From the NCBI GenBank assembly GCA_024291935.2, contig CM044305.1, positions 91,752,397 to 91,816,396 on the forward strand: 64,000 nt of DNA. Direction: 5' to 3'. The notes under the pieces were generated by a model, which was not told the DNA's origin, searched no databases, and saw nothing but the letters and a program-made list of their open reading frames with translations. The translations under genes were made by a program, and so were the position numbers. Positions within the stretch are counted from its first letter, which is position 1. Every line of letters starts with the position of its first letter. The DNA is from Okapia johnstoni (taxonomy: Eukaryota; Chordata; Mammalia; Artiodactyla; Giraffidae). Of this stretch, positions 1-10,290 are shown piece after piece.

Positions 1-66
1 GTCAGGTTTTGTTATTAGGGTGATGGTGGGCAGATGTGGGGGGGGGGGTGGTGGGTGTGTGGGGGT

Positions 67-112
<46 letters not shown>

Positions 113-1635
113 AATGAGTTTGGTATTTACCTTCCTCTGCAATTTTCTGGAAGATTTTTGAGTAAGAAGGTGGCTAGCAACCTCTCAAATTTTTAGGTAG
201 CATTCAGCTGGTGAAGACCATGTGGCCTGGGCTTTTTTGCTTGCTGGAAGATTTCTGATTACAGTTTCCAATTTCGGTGCTTGTGATGGGTCTGTTGAAA
301 TTTTCTATTTCTTCTGTCAGTTTTGGGAAGTCCCGTACTTTTTCTAAGAATTTATCCATTTCTTCCAGTTGTCCATTTTTATTGGCATTATAGTTGCTGA
401 TAATATCTCTTATGATTCCTTTTGATTTCTGTGTTGTCTGTAGTGATCTCTCCATTTTCATTTCTAATTTATGGTTGATTTGATTCTTCTCCCTTTGTTT
501 CTTATGAAGTCTGGCTAATGGCTTGTCAATTTTATTTATCTTTTCAAAGAACCAGCTTTTGGGCTTGGGGTGCTTTTGTTATGTCTCTTTCGTTTCTTTT
601 TGCATTATTCTGCCCAATTTTTTAAGATTTCTTCTTCTACTATACTGGGTTGTTCATTTTCTTCCTTTTTCTAGTTGCTTTAGGTGTAGAGTATGTTATT
701 TATTTGACTTTTTTCATGTTTCTTGAGGTGACCTGTATTGCCTATGATTCTTCCTCCGACCTTAGCACTGCTTCTACTGTTCCCATAGGTTTTGGGTTGT
801 TATGTTTTCATTTCATTCATTTCTATGCATATTTTGATTTCTTCTGTGATTTGTTGGTCATTCAGCAGTGTGTTGTTCAGCCTCCATATGTTGGAGTTTT
901 TAATTGTTTTTCTCCTGTAACTGACATCTAATCTTACTGCTTTGTGGTCAGAAAAGATGCTTGGAATGATTTCAATTTTTTTGAATTTACCAAGACTAGA
1001 TTTATGGCCCAGGATGTGATCTATTCTGGAGAAGGTTCCATGTGCGCTTGAGAAAAAGGTGAAATTCATTGTTTTGGGGTGAAATGTCCTATAGATATCA
1101 ATTAGGTCTAACTGCTCTATTGTATCATTTAAAGTTTGTGTTTCCTTGTTAATTTTCTGTTTACTTGATCTGTCCATAGGTGTGAGTGGGTATTAGTTTC
1201 CCATATTATTGTTCTTATTGTTAATTTCTCCTTCATACATGTTAGCATTTGCCTTGTACATATTTTGGTGCTCCTAAGTTGGGTGCAATAATAAAAATAC
1301 AATTGTATAATTGTTATATCGTCTTAGATTGAGCCTTTGATCATTATGTAGTGTCCATCTTTGTCTCTTTTCACCACCTTTGTTTTAAAGTCTATTTTAT
1401 CTCATATGAGTATTGCTACTCCTGCTTTCTTTTGTTCTCTATTTTCATGAAATATATTTTTCCAGCCCTTCACTTTCAGTCTGTATGTGTCCCTCGTTTC
1501 GAGGTGGGTCTCTTGTAGACAACATATATAGGGGTCTTGTTTTTGTATCCATTCAGCCAGTCTTTGTCTTTTGGTTGGGGCCATCAACCCATTTACATTT
1601 AAGGTAATTATTGATAAGTATGATCCCGTTGCCAT
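1..1635 (-). pseudogene. L1 ORF2 fragment: endonuclease domain and linker towards the RT, disrupted
   Basis: ORF2 encodes the endonuclease/reverse transcriptase used in target-primed reverse transcription. The start codon at 1635 opens a frame with the L1 endonuclease signatures LNVNGL and CLQETHL. It stops near 1402 at a TGA just after AGVAILI. A second open stretch (about 1177-800) holds the C-terminal endonuclease half, with RIDHILG and the catalytic SDH motif. A third (461-204) matches the linker before the RT, including NRPITSTEI and a variant KSPG motif. Bases 1-30 still match L1 downstream of that point. Several stops and shifts between these pieces make it a pseudogene, and the RT catalytic core lies outside the window. 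Confidence 0.88.
31..112. repeat. Poly-G tract interrupting L1 ORF2
   Basis: From about 31 the sequence becomes almost pure G, with a few T and one A, and ends in an unbroken run of some 40 G before TAATGAG. L1 ORF2 is recognisable on both sides (1-30 and from 112), with only a handful of expected bases missing between. The tract is therefore an insertion or replacement in the element rather than its end. A sequencing or gap-filling artefact is the leading alternative. Confidence 0.9.
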
Positions 1636-1686
1636 TTACTTAATTGTTTTGGGTTCGAGATTATACACACTTTCTGTGTTTCCTGT

Positions 1687-2625
1687 CTAGAGAAGATCCT
1701 TTAGCATTTGTTGGAGAGCTGGTTTGGTGGTGCTGAATTCTCTGAGCTTTTGCTTGTCTGTAAAGCTTTTGATTTCTCCTTCGTATTTGAATGAGATTCT
1801 TGCAGGATACAGTAATCTGGGCTATAGATTATTTTCTTTCATCACTTTAAGTATGTCCTGTCATTCCCTTCTGGCCTGAAGAGTTTCTATTGAAAGATCA
1901 GACTTGTTATTCCTTAAGGGAATCCCTTATGTGTTTATTTGTGTTTTTTCCCTTGCGGCTTTATATTTTAATCTTTGTGTTGATATTTGCCAATTTGATT
2001 ATTATGTGTCCTTGGGTTATCATCTGGTTTATCCTGTTGGGACTCTCTTCTGGTTTCTTACGATTGATGATTATTTCCTCCCCAACTTTAGGGAAGTTTT
2101 CAACTATTATCTCCTCAAGTATTTTCCTCAGGTCCTTTCTTTTTGTCTTCTCTTCTGGGACTCCTATCTTTGTCATTTTGTTGTGTTTTAACATTGTCCC
2201 CAGATGTCTCTGAGGTTGTCCTCATTTCATTTAATTCTTTTTTCTTTCTTCCTCTCTGTTTCATTTATTTCTATCATTCTATCTTCTACCTCACTTACCC
2301 TATCTTCTGTCTCTGTTATTCTCTTGTTGGTTTCCCTCCAGATGTTTTTGATCTCATTTTATTGCATTATTCATTATATAATAACTCTTTTTTATTTCTC
2401 TAAAATCCTATCGTAATCCTTTCATTACATCTTCCTGCGAGCCTTGTCTTCCAGGTTGTATATCAGTAAACTCCACTTTTGTTTTCCAGAAATTGGATCA
2501 ATTTTCACTAAATTAGTCGGAATTGTTTATCAATCGTAATTTCCCTATCTCTTTTCTCTTTTGTTTGATTTGAGGGCATTTATTTCTGTTTCCTTACCTG
2601 CTGTGGTATTTCTCTCCCTTTTCAT
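1687..2625 (-). pseudogene. L1 ORF1 (RNA-binding chaperone), degraded
   Basis: ORF1p coats L1 RNA and acts as a nucleic-acid chaperone. The likely start codon is at 2625 (MKRERN...) and the C-terminus, ending KPALQQMLKDLL before a TAG at 1687-1689, can be read in one frame. In between, an open stretch (2194-1961) carries the central RNA-binding part with GVPEE, KILEEIIVENFPK and HIIIKLANI. The frame is broken by several stops and shifts after the start and again before the C-terminus. The spacing to ORF2 (51 bp) and the overall length of about 0.94 kb agree with mammalian L1 ORF1. No intact protein can be made. Confidence 0.82.
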
Positions 2626-3155
2626 CTTGTTTATATTGCATGTGTTTTGGTGCTGTCCTGAGTTTTCTGGCAGTTTGTGGATTCCTCTTTATTGTGGAGG
2701 TTCCTCACTGTGGTGGGGTTTAGCCCGGGTGGCTTGTTAAGGTTTCCTGGTTGGGGATGCTTGTGTCGTTGTTGTGGGTGGATCTTGATTTCCTTTCTCT
2801 CTGAGTACAATGAAGTGTCCATAAGAGTTTTAGAGATGTCAGTGGGTTTGGTGTGACTTGAGAACTGGTAATGTTGAAGTTCAGGGCTATGTTCTCGTGT
2901 TGCTAGAGATTTTGCGTGGTGTATCTTACTCTGGGACTTGTTGGCCCTTGGGTGGTGGTTGTTTCAGTGGTAAGGTGTGAGACGTTGATGAGCTCCTCTC
3001 TTTTAATGCTTCCTGGCTTCAGAGTTCCCTGGTGTTCTCAAGATTTGGACTTAAGTCTCCTGTCTCTGATTTTCAGTCTTATTCTTACAGCAGCCTCAAG
3101 ACTTCTCCGTCTATACAGCACCAATGACAAAATATCTAGGTTAATGATGAAAGGT

Positions 3156-3590
3156 TTCTCCACAGCGAGTGACACCCGAAGAGGTTCACAGAGTTACATG
3201 GAGAAGAGAAGAGGGAGGAGGAAGATAGAGGTGGCCAGGAGGAGAAGAGGGGAATAAAAAGGGGAGAGAGCAAGCTAGCCAGTAATCACTTCCCTATGTG
3301 CTCTCCACCATCTGGATCTCTCAGAGATTTTCATGGAGTTACACAGGGAAGAGAAGAGGGAGGAAGTGAGACAGAAGGGCCCAGAGGAGATTAAGGGGGA
3401 CGCAAAAGAGGAGAGACGATCCAGCCATAATCAGTTCTCTAATGTTCTCCACAGCCCGGAACACACAAAGAGATTCACAGAGTTGGGTAGAGAAGAAAAG
3501 GGGGAGTGGGAAGATGGAGGCGACTTGGTGGAGAAAAAGGAGAGCTAAAAGGGGGAGAGAGCAATCAAGCCAGTGATCTCGTTCCCAAGT
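3156..3590. repeat. Three tandem units of about 145 bp inside the L1 5'UTR
   Basis: Units start at about 3156, 3301 and 3445. Each opens with a TCTCCAC motif, then has CAGAGATT- or GAGTTAC-like sequence, a GAGAAGAGGGAGGA-like purine block, GGGGAGAGAGCAA or similar, and ends near CAGTAATCACTTCCC/CAGTGATCTCGTTCCC. The units are clearly related but have diverged, and they make up an internally repeated section of the leader. This resembles the monomer structure of some other mammalian L1 5'UTRs, though the units are not at the extreme 5' end here. Confidence 0.7.
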
Positions 3591-5547
3591 AAAAATGGGT
3601 GCTGAAGATTGGGTTCTTGAAGATACAAAACTTGTATAACAATACAAAAAGCGAAGATTAAAAATCTAGAGGTAGAAGGTTTAGGTTCTCAAAAATACCA
3701 AATTATAAAAGGAGAAAGAAAAAGAAGAAAAAAAAGAAGGCAAAAAGAAAAAAATGAAAAAAACAGAAAAAAAAACCGCACCAAAGTCACAAAAGTTAAT
3801 ATATATTAATATAAATTATATATATTATTAATATATATATGAAGTTAACTTTAGAAATAATGTCCTTAAAGAGAAAAAATAAAAAAAATGAAAACATAAA
3901 AATAGAATTTTTTTTGCAAGGTTATAGTAAGTTATAAAAATGAAAATTGAGGAGTAATAGGGGACTTAAAATAAAAATAAAAGAATAAAATAAAATAAAA
4001 TTAAAAAAAATTAACAAAAATATAATAAAAGTTTAAAATTTAAAGAATGAATACCTAGTAAAAAATATATCTCAGACTTTCTCTGAGCTGTTGTGGACTG
4101 TGTGTGTCAGTTCAATTTTATGTAGTTCCTTGGTCCAGTTTGTACTTCTCAAGGTCCTCTAGGCCCTTCCTATGTTAGTCGGTGCTAATTACAGGGTTTG
4201 TGTTAATTTGGTGGCCTCTCACTTCAAAGTCGATTCCTTCTGTTTCATTTAGCTTCTTCTATTGCTGGTCTCTTCAGTGTCTAATTTCCGCCCTGACACC
4301 AGGGGGGCGGTGGTGGCCACTTTTTTTTTTTTAGTCTCACTTGTTCAGTCGTGCTGTGGGAAGGGAGGAACACTGCAAACAAATCTCACTTGTAGGTGTG
4401 CTCACATTTTTTCGACCACTATGTTTTGCCCCACGTCATGGCTGTTAGCTTTCCCAGTTCTACACTGTTCAGCTCTAGGTTTTGCACTGGCCGGGAACTG
4501 TCTGAAGCAGCCGCTGGGGTTGCCAGTATTTCCCAGGTCTAAGCCGCTCAGGTTCTAGTTCCCGGGTACTTCACAAAGGTACAGACTTGGTTGAGTCTGA
4601 GTTTTGTACCCTTCCCAGGTCCCAGCAGCACCGATGACCAGGTTTTTGGCTAGTGTGGTCGAGGGTTGTGCCTTTTTTCCTTCCCCCATCTCAGCCGCTC
4701 GGTTTTCTGGGTGTACAATGGGTGCAGCTTCCCAGGTGTGCCGTGCTCTCCCCTGGGGAGCTGATCTCTGGCTGCGACCCTCTTGGCAGGTGCCGACCCT
4801 CCAGAGTTCCAAGCAGTCCTGGTTAGCAGCAAGGTCTGTTTGCAGTTTGGTATAGAATGCCTCACTGGGGCCGTGATCCCGCCCTTCTGGCTCTCGCTGC
4901 CCTCCCCTTCCTGTCTCCTGCTGGGGATGGGCCGGTCTGCGGCTGGTTTACCCTGCTCAGTCCTTTGTTCTGTGAGCCGGCCTGGCAGTGTCTTATGTTA
5001 GGACTTTTCGCGGGAAAGCTACCCCAGGGTCTAGGTTGCTGTTTCAATCTAGTTCCCTCAGATTGCCCGCGGGCATTCAGGCTCATTCCTTACCAAAAGC
5101 GATGCAGCCCACTCCTCCCTGCCCAGTCTCCACTTGCTAGTTGGGGAAGTGCATGTCTGGGCTGCGTGCCCACGCCCACTGGGAATTGCTGCTAGGTACG
5201 TAAACCACGGGGTTTAATTATTTATTTATTTTTCCTCCCGGTTATTTTGCCCTTTGCAATTCCAAGGCTCACCACCACCCGCCGGGGAGGAGTGTTTCCT
5301 GGTGTTTGGAAACTTCTCTCTTTTTTAAATTCCTTCCCAGGACGGATCTCCGTCCCTACCTCTTTTGTCTCTCTTTTTATCTTTTATATTTTGTCCTACC
5401 TCCTTTCGAAGGCTATGATCTGCCTTTCTGTGTGTCTGATGTCCTCTGCCAGAATTCACAAGTTGTTTTGTGGAATTTGCTCGGCGTCTAAATGTTCTTT
5501 TGGTGAATTTGTGGGAGAGAAAGTCGTCTCCCCGTCCTATTCCTCCA

Positions 5548-5554
5548 CCATCTT
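5548..5554 (-). promoter_or_regulatory. YY1-type motif at the L1 5' end
   Basis: On the minus strand the sequence AAGATGG lies about 13 nt from the first base of the L1. In human L1 a YY1 site of this core sits near the start and directs accurate initiation. The motif and position match; function in this degraded copy is inferred. Confidence 0.5.
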
Positions 5555-5820
5555 AGGACCGCCCCCCAGAGCAGTATTTTCTTAAACTGTAAGAATTTTT
5601 GTCTTTTTCAGTGATGACTTTACTTATTATTTTACCTTAAATTGACCCACTTTTTAAAAGTTTGATACTAAAAAAGGAGCTTTATGCTGTTGCTATAATT
5701 GATTTTAGTTATCAGTTCTGAAAATACACATTTAAAATAAAACATCTAATTAAAGATCTTGTTGATGTTAAAAACAGCTGCATTTGTCCGCATACTTACT
5801 GCATGTAGAAGCAGTTCTAA

Positions 5821-5842
5821 GTGCTGCTGCTGCTGCTGCTGC
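5821..5842. repeat. (TGC)n microsatellite at the SINE 3' end
   Basis: About seven TGC units at the tail of the adjacent SINE, overlapping its target duplication. Tail-derived microsatellites of this kind are often polymorphic in cattle. Confidence 0.85.
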
Positions 5843-5960
5843 TAAGTCACTTCAGTTGTGTCCAACTCTTAGCAACCCCATGGACTGTAGCCTACCAGGC
5901 TCCTCCATCCATGGGATTTTCCAGGCAAGAGTACTGGAGTGGGGTGCCATTGCCTTCTCC
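5829..5960 (-). mobile_element. BovA/Bov-tA-type SINE, 5'-truncated, with (AGC)n tail
   Basis: The segment matches the tail half of the bovine tRNA-derived SINE in reverse: AAGTCACTTCAGTTGTGTCC, then CCATGGACTGTAG, then GGCAAGAGTACTGGAGTGG. The low-coordinate side carries a (TGC)n run, i.e. an (AGC)n tail in sense, which is usual for this group. Flanks show a target duplication, GTTCTAAGTGCTGC at 5814 and GTTCTAAGGTGCTGC at 5961. The tRNA-like head is absent. Confidence 0.88.
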
Positions 5961-6014
5961 GTTCTAAGGTGCTGCAAAACATAATTTTGTTTCACTCTGA
6001 GCACTAACTGCTTA

Positions 6015-6225
6015 TAAATCCTGTTCTAAGTGCTTTACATGTGTTAATTCATTTAATACTTGTGACAGTGTTATGCTATAGGGATTGTCTTCCATGTTTC
6101 ACAGATGGGGAAGCCATAGCCGAAAGGGTTCAGGCAAAATGCTCAGAGTTGCACATATAGTGAGTAGCAGAGCTGGACTATGAGCTCCAGGTCTGTATTC
6201 TGAATCACTACTCCACTGGTGCTCA
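6015..6225 (-). mobile_element. MIR SINE
   Basis: The order is GTGCTTTACATGTGTTAATTC, then TTTCACAGATGGGGAAGCCAT, then GTAGCAGAGCTGGACT and CAGGTCTG. This matches the core and head of the mammalian MIR SINE read in reverse. It is old and diverged. Confidence 0.75.
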
Positions 6226-6400
6226 CTCTTGGTTGACTATGAAAATCACCTGTGTAGTTTTTTTTTTAACACTCACATTTAATACTTTATTTTTTTAAAA
6301 TACTCACCCCACCCAACCATTAATCAGAATCTCTGGGGTAGGTACTTCAAGCATTGTGGCTTGGAAAGCTCCTGGACAATTCTCATATATGCTAGAAGTG
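6226..6400. mobile_element. MER5A-like hAT-Charlie DNA transposon fragment
   Basis: AAAATCACCTGTGTAG, CAGAATCTCTGGGGTAGG and AAAGCTCCTGGACAATTCT appear in the order expected for the MER5A group, with its usual symmetrical layout. An A/T-rich patch sits in the middle. Orientation is left open because the element is quasi-palindromic. Confidence 0.55.
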
Positions 6401-6711
6401 AAAACATCTGCCCTATGCAATAAGACTTCCACCATGCATAAACACCCCCTAACTATCTCCCAAACCCAAAGCTACATTGTGTATGCCCCCACCCAGAATG
6501 TGGCCACTTGGTCCATGTGTGTACACCCTGACTGAGGCCATTCACCATCCCTTGGCTCCCGAGAGGGGGAAAAAGGTTTAGGAAAGGTTCGTTTGGTAGG
6601 AAAGCTGTTGCCCATTGTTAGGGAGCCTATAGTTTGGGAGGTTTGCCTGCATATTGGAATAGGTAAAGAGGCATTGCCCTGAGGCCAGGACATTGAGGGA
6701 AAAGCAAATCC

Positions 6712-6795
6712 TTCTCTCCCTCTCTCTCTCTCTCTCACACACACATATACAGGCACACACAGATGGACAGATGGACGAATACACAGACACACATA
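6712..6795. repeat. (TC)n(AC)n compound microsatellite
   Basis: A TCTC run passes into CACACA and then degenerate ACACAGA/GATGGACA units. Confidence 0.9.
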
Positions 6796-6864
6796 TTAAG
6801 AAGAAAGGAAAACCCAAATCTATTTCCTGCTGTTGCCATCATCCTTACTACTTTTTCCCATCCC

Positions 6865-6945
6865 TTAATTCTTGGGCTATAAATTTCTTGGAGAGCTGAG
6901 TCTTGATCTACTATAGTGTCTGGTACATGGTAAGTACTCAGTACA
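6865..6945 (+). mobile_element. Possible L2 3' end
   Basis: TATAGTGTCTGGTACATGGTAAGTACTCAGTAC resembles the usual L2/MIR3 3' end (GTGCCTGGCACATAGTAGG...CTCAATAAA). It is short and diverged. Confidence 0.4.
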
Positions 6946-8398
6946 TAGAAATTGCCATCTTTCCCTGTGCCTCCTTATCTAGCCCCTACAGGCCTGAACC
7001 TTGTTACTGGCTAAATCTCTCCTCCACTCATTCCCCAAACTCCTCCTTGAAGTCCTGGGGCAACAGTGAAAATTTTCTTGGTAGAAAGTGTAAGGCCCAC
7101 ATCAACAGTCCTGCCTACTTACCAACCCGACTGTCTACTGAGCTCACTGATGCCAAGGGCTGTATGTCAGCCCAGGACAACTGTACCCACTGCCCTCTCG
7201 ATTAGCTCCTAGCCAGCCACTCCAAACGGAGCCAGCACTCCATGCACTAACTCCCCAACCCGGGTCACTGTCCTCCTTCCTGCTATCAAGCAACCAATCA
7301 CAACAAGTGTCAGCATGCCTAGATGTAATGGGAGATTCACAGGCTACCCCCACTCTGATGGTCTCAGATAAGTGAAAGAAGTCAACCTCTACACAGAAGA
7401 TAGGTGCAACTTTCCTCTGGTCTGACTTTACATGGGAGGAGAGAAGAAATTCTTAAGACCACCCAGACCAAGTCAGGCAATTGAGAGACACCGTATCATC
7501 AGAACCGAAAGTCCCAGGTCCACAAGATACTGAAGAGCACTGGGTGCCTAAAAGGGGCTTCCTGGAACCACTGGGTTGACTGAAGCCAATGGACACAGAT
7601 CTCCTAAGTTGCCCATGGATGGATTCCCTTAGCTACAAGGAGGAACCAAAACATGGGCTGGATGTCTGTTCCTCCTCAGAGCTCATCTACATGTCCACTG
7701 TCAGTTCTGAGCACAAAGGTGGAAATCAAAAAGCACCAGAGGTTCCTGAAAAATCAGAGGCAAGATGGATTAAGTCTCCCCCAGTGCAAGCTTACCCTTG
7801 GCTCACTCTGGGCCAGACTCGTTCAATCCACTCCACCAACTCCAAACTGCGAGATCCAGGCCACCTCCAGGTTTTGTTTCAGTGCCCCCAGCCTGAGTGC
7901 TCCCCTAGAATGCTTTGAAGTTGACCCCATCTCCACATATGCTATTGTATTTCACTGGAAGATATCACTCTACATCTCTGCCATCTGTAACTTTTATATA
8001 ACAAAAATTTGACTTTTGGTATCATAGGTCCTTATCCCAGCAATGTTGAGATACTTAAGGCAGAGTGTTGGCTTGGTACCTTCTCTATGCAATTAGTCTT
8101 TTGTTAAAATAGATACATGATACGTTGAACCTGTGTTCATCATCTGTCTGTTATAATGTATATATATTTAAAAGTAAATATATAGCATATAAATAATGTT
8201 AGGCTAACCTATTACATTATTATATCTGATAATATATACATATGTGATATATAATACTATTAAAATATATACTAACAACAAAAAGAGGAGGGCCTCTACT
8301 CCTGAAAATCTATCTTTCTCTTAACTAAGAACAAAGGCCTCTTTTCTGAAATATTTCTCAAGGGCCAAGCTGTTGAACTTACATCATTTAGCTATAAA
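6946..8398. other. Single-copy DNA, no gene recognised
   Basis: No repeat or exon signature stands out. Short open frames of up to about 120 codons (for example near 7589-8012) show no domain, no conserved motif and no clear splice context. An AT-rich patch with repeated TATA/ATATAA lies at about 8150-8280. Confidence 0.5.
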
Positions 8399-8434
8399 TG
8401 TATATATATGTGTGTATATATATACACATATACA
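8399..8434. repeat. (TA)n(TG)n microsatellite
   Basis: Alternating TATATATG/TGTGTATATATA sequence directly before the LTR-like element. Confidence 0.8.
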
Positions 8435-8889
8435 TGTGGAATTGTGTCCCCTCATATTCATATGCTGAAGTCCTCACCCCTGGTACCCCAGAATGTAACC
8501 TTATTTGGAAATAGGGTCTTTACAGAGATAATGAAATTAAAATGAGATCATTAGGGTGGGCTCTAATCCAATATAACTGATGCTCTTACTAAAAGGGGAA
8601 ATTTGGATACAGAGGGAAGATGATGTGAAGTCACAGGGAGAAGACAGCCATGTGACTGGAGCGATGCACTTACAAGCCAAAGAAGGCCCAGGATTTTCAT
8701 CAACCATCAGAAACTAGAAGAGGCAATGAAGGATCCTCTTCCTAGAGCCATCAGAGAGAGAGCATGGCCCTGATGACATTTTAATCTTGGACTTCTAGCT
8801 TTCAGAACTGTGAGAGAATATATTTTTGTTGTTTTTAAGCCTCCCAGTTTGGGCTACTTTGTACAGCAGCCTTAGGAAACTAATAAATA
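8435..8889 (+). mobile_element. MLT1-like (ERVL-MaLR) solo LTR
   Basis: The segment starts TGTGGAATTGTGTCCCC and runs through ATTCATATGCTGAAGTCC, TTTGGAAATAGGGTCTTT, TCATTAGGGTGGGC and AGGGAGAAGACAGCCATGTG. It ends AGAACTGTGAGAGAATA, TTTTTAAGCCTCCCAGTTTG and GCAGCC...AAACTAATA. This order matches the MaLR solo LTR family; subfamily uncertain. No internal coding region is present, so this is a relic LTR. Confidence 0.7.
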
Positions 8890-9464
8890 TATTTTTCCAA
8901 CAAATTGAACAGACACAACATGCCTCCTTCCTGAGATAAGAGTTTGAAAGGATGAACGTTCTGACTCTTTGTCTTGTTACAACATTAAATTCCACTTGGG
9001 ATTAGGAAGATGATAACTAACCAAGAATGGAGACAGGAAGTTAGAAAGAAAGAAGCCTGTCTAAAGAAAGTTACTGTCTAAAGCTGCTAGTGGTACTGGA
9101 TGCCTTCAGGAGAGTGGAAGGAGAGAGGGAGATTTTAATGTAACATCGGGAAGGCTTTTTCTAACTTTCAAAGTTGTCCAAAAATGCACAGAGAAGTCTG
9201 TTGTAGAACTAAGCTTCCTTGGTTCTCTGCAGGCCTTCCGGTAAGAGTCTGGGTGGTCACTTGTCAGGATGGCTGGAGAGGGAATTCCTGTCCTGTGTGG
9301 GAGGCTAGGTTACAGTGTCTTGAAGGCTCTATCACCAAATGCCGCATGTGTGTTCCCATGTGTGTGTTCGTAATATATGATCATAATTCACAACGTGTTC
9401 ATAATCATGTATCATAATGTGGTCATAATTAGTGCATATATTATGAATACAGGCAGGAGAGAAT

Positions 9465-9473
<9 letters not shown>

Positions 9474-9496
<23 letters not shown>

Positions 9497-9508
9497 ACAC
9501 ACACACAG
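9474..9508. repeat. (AC)n microsatellite
   Basis: About 17 AC units with two GC interruptions. Confidence 0.95.
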
Positions 9509-9632
9509 TATGCAGTTATTTATATACATCTTCTTGATATTTACAGGACTACACAATACGGCCTCACAGGGACCTGAGTCTTCAGCCAGGTTTTTGTTGT
9601 AATTGGCCCTTGTTGATATTGGTGGCAGTGAC

Positions 9633-9710
9633 AAGGATAAGGTGCCAAGGGAGAAGGGAGGGTGAGTCGCAAAGGATAAGTTGCCAAGGGAGAAGGGAGG
9701 GTGAGTCGCA
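9633..9710. repeat. Two tandem copies of a 39-bp unit
   Basis: The unit AAGGATAAGGTGCCAAGG...GTGAGTCGCA at 9633-9671 is repeated at 9672-9710 with one visible mismatch (G to T at the tenth base). The near identity points to a recent duplication. The unit is not part of a repeat family I recognise. Confidence 0.9.
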
Positions 9711-10129
9711 ATGTAGGCGTCAGAATGGGGCTTACTGTCCAGCTCTAAATGACAGGGGACTGAGTTGGCCCTTTCAAGCAGCACAACCTCTGAAAGTCTC
9801 ACACTGGGGGTTCTCTTTACAAACTTCCTGCACTGAATGGAAGGATTGGGGCTCTGCTCCTTGGAATTAGCATCATAGTTATAGGGCAAGTGCTCAAAAG
9901 TTTAAATATTCTCTATTTAACCTAGAAAGGAGTGGGGGGAACAAAACACCCCCCCCCCCTTTTTATGCTTCTTTGCAATGTTCTAAGCAATTGCAGAATC
10001 TGAGGATTTTTGGAAGTTTGTTTCAATATATATGAGTCACATATGGCAGTAAATCTCTGCTTTTGGCTTTAATTTGGCCATCTTTTCTGTGTATAGAGAC
10101 ACTCCTCCGGTAGAGTGTGTTCTCTTGTT

Positions 10130-10290
10130 GTCTCCATTGATTCTTGCAGCAATCCTGTAAGGTCCTCAAAGGCAAACATCACATGTTTAAACTGTGGAAA
10201 TAGAGGCCCAGAAGGGCGGAGACTCTAGGCCTTGGGCCTTCCCAGGAGCCTGCCTAGTTTCTCTCCGCCTTTACACCAGATACAAAATTG
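10130..10290 (-). mobile_element. Possible MIR fragment
   Basis: GATTCTTGCAGCAATCCTGTAAGG followed by AACTGTGGAAATAGAGGCCCAG resembles reverse-oriented MIR, but divergence is high. Confidence 0.35.

Larger units (their letters stand above)
1..5567 (-). mobile_element. Young bovine-type L1 LINE, 5'-complete, 3' part outside the window
   Basis: Read on the minus strand, the element starts at 5567 with a run of G followed by CGGTCCTAAGATGG, which is how the bovine L1 5'UTR begins. It continues through a long 5'UTR, ORF1, a 51-bp inter-ORF spacer and the first part of ORF2, and still matches L1 ORF2 at base 1. Sequence from 5568 upward is unrelated, so the 5' junction is in the window; the 3' end and target duplication cannot be seen. 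Both reading frames carry stops and frameshifts, so this copy is dead. A poly-G tract interrupts ORF2. The family call is firm; the exact subfamily is not resolved. Confidence 0.92.
2626..5567 (-). promoter_or_regulatory. L1 5'UTR / internal promoter region, about 2.9 kb
   Basis: This is the untranslated leader upstream of L1 ORF1, read on the minus strand. In the direction of L1 transcription it holds a GC-rich CpG-bearing segment (5567-4260), an AT-rich segment (about 4080-3650) and three purine/pyrimidine-biased repeats (3590-3156). L1 5'UTRs carry an internal Pol II promoter and often antisense activity. The GC-rich head and a YY1-type motif near the first base fit this, but activity is inferred. 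Short open frames here do not look like proteins. Confidence 0.75.
8890..10129. other. Single-copy DNA with local repeats
   Basis: No gene recognised. It includes a short stretch of degenerate CATAAT/ATCATG units (9378-9450), an (AC)n microsatellite, a 39-bp tandem duplication and a C homopolymer near 9950. A minus-strand open frame across 9332-9889 crosses the microsatellite and looks spurious. Confidence 0.5.

Noticed and set aside
6472..6817. Minus-strand frames with CVCVRERER-like sequence
   Set aside because: They arise from translation of the (TC)n(AC)n microsatellite.
8435..8889. LTR as part of a provirus with genes
   Set aside because: No internal retroviral coding sequence or second LTR is visible nearby; it is a solo relic.
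9365..9450. Spaced CATAAT/ATCATG repeats as a possible small CRISPR-like array
   Set aside because: Units are short, irregular and AT-rich with no constant spacer length, and this is vertebrate nuclear DNA.
9332..9889. 185-codon minus-strand frame
   Set aside because: It crosses an (AC)n microsatellite and a tandem duplication, giving repetitive translated sequence (VCVCVC and a repeated PPFSLG segment), and has no domain.
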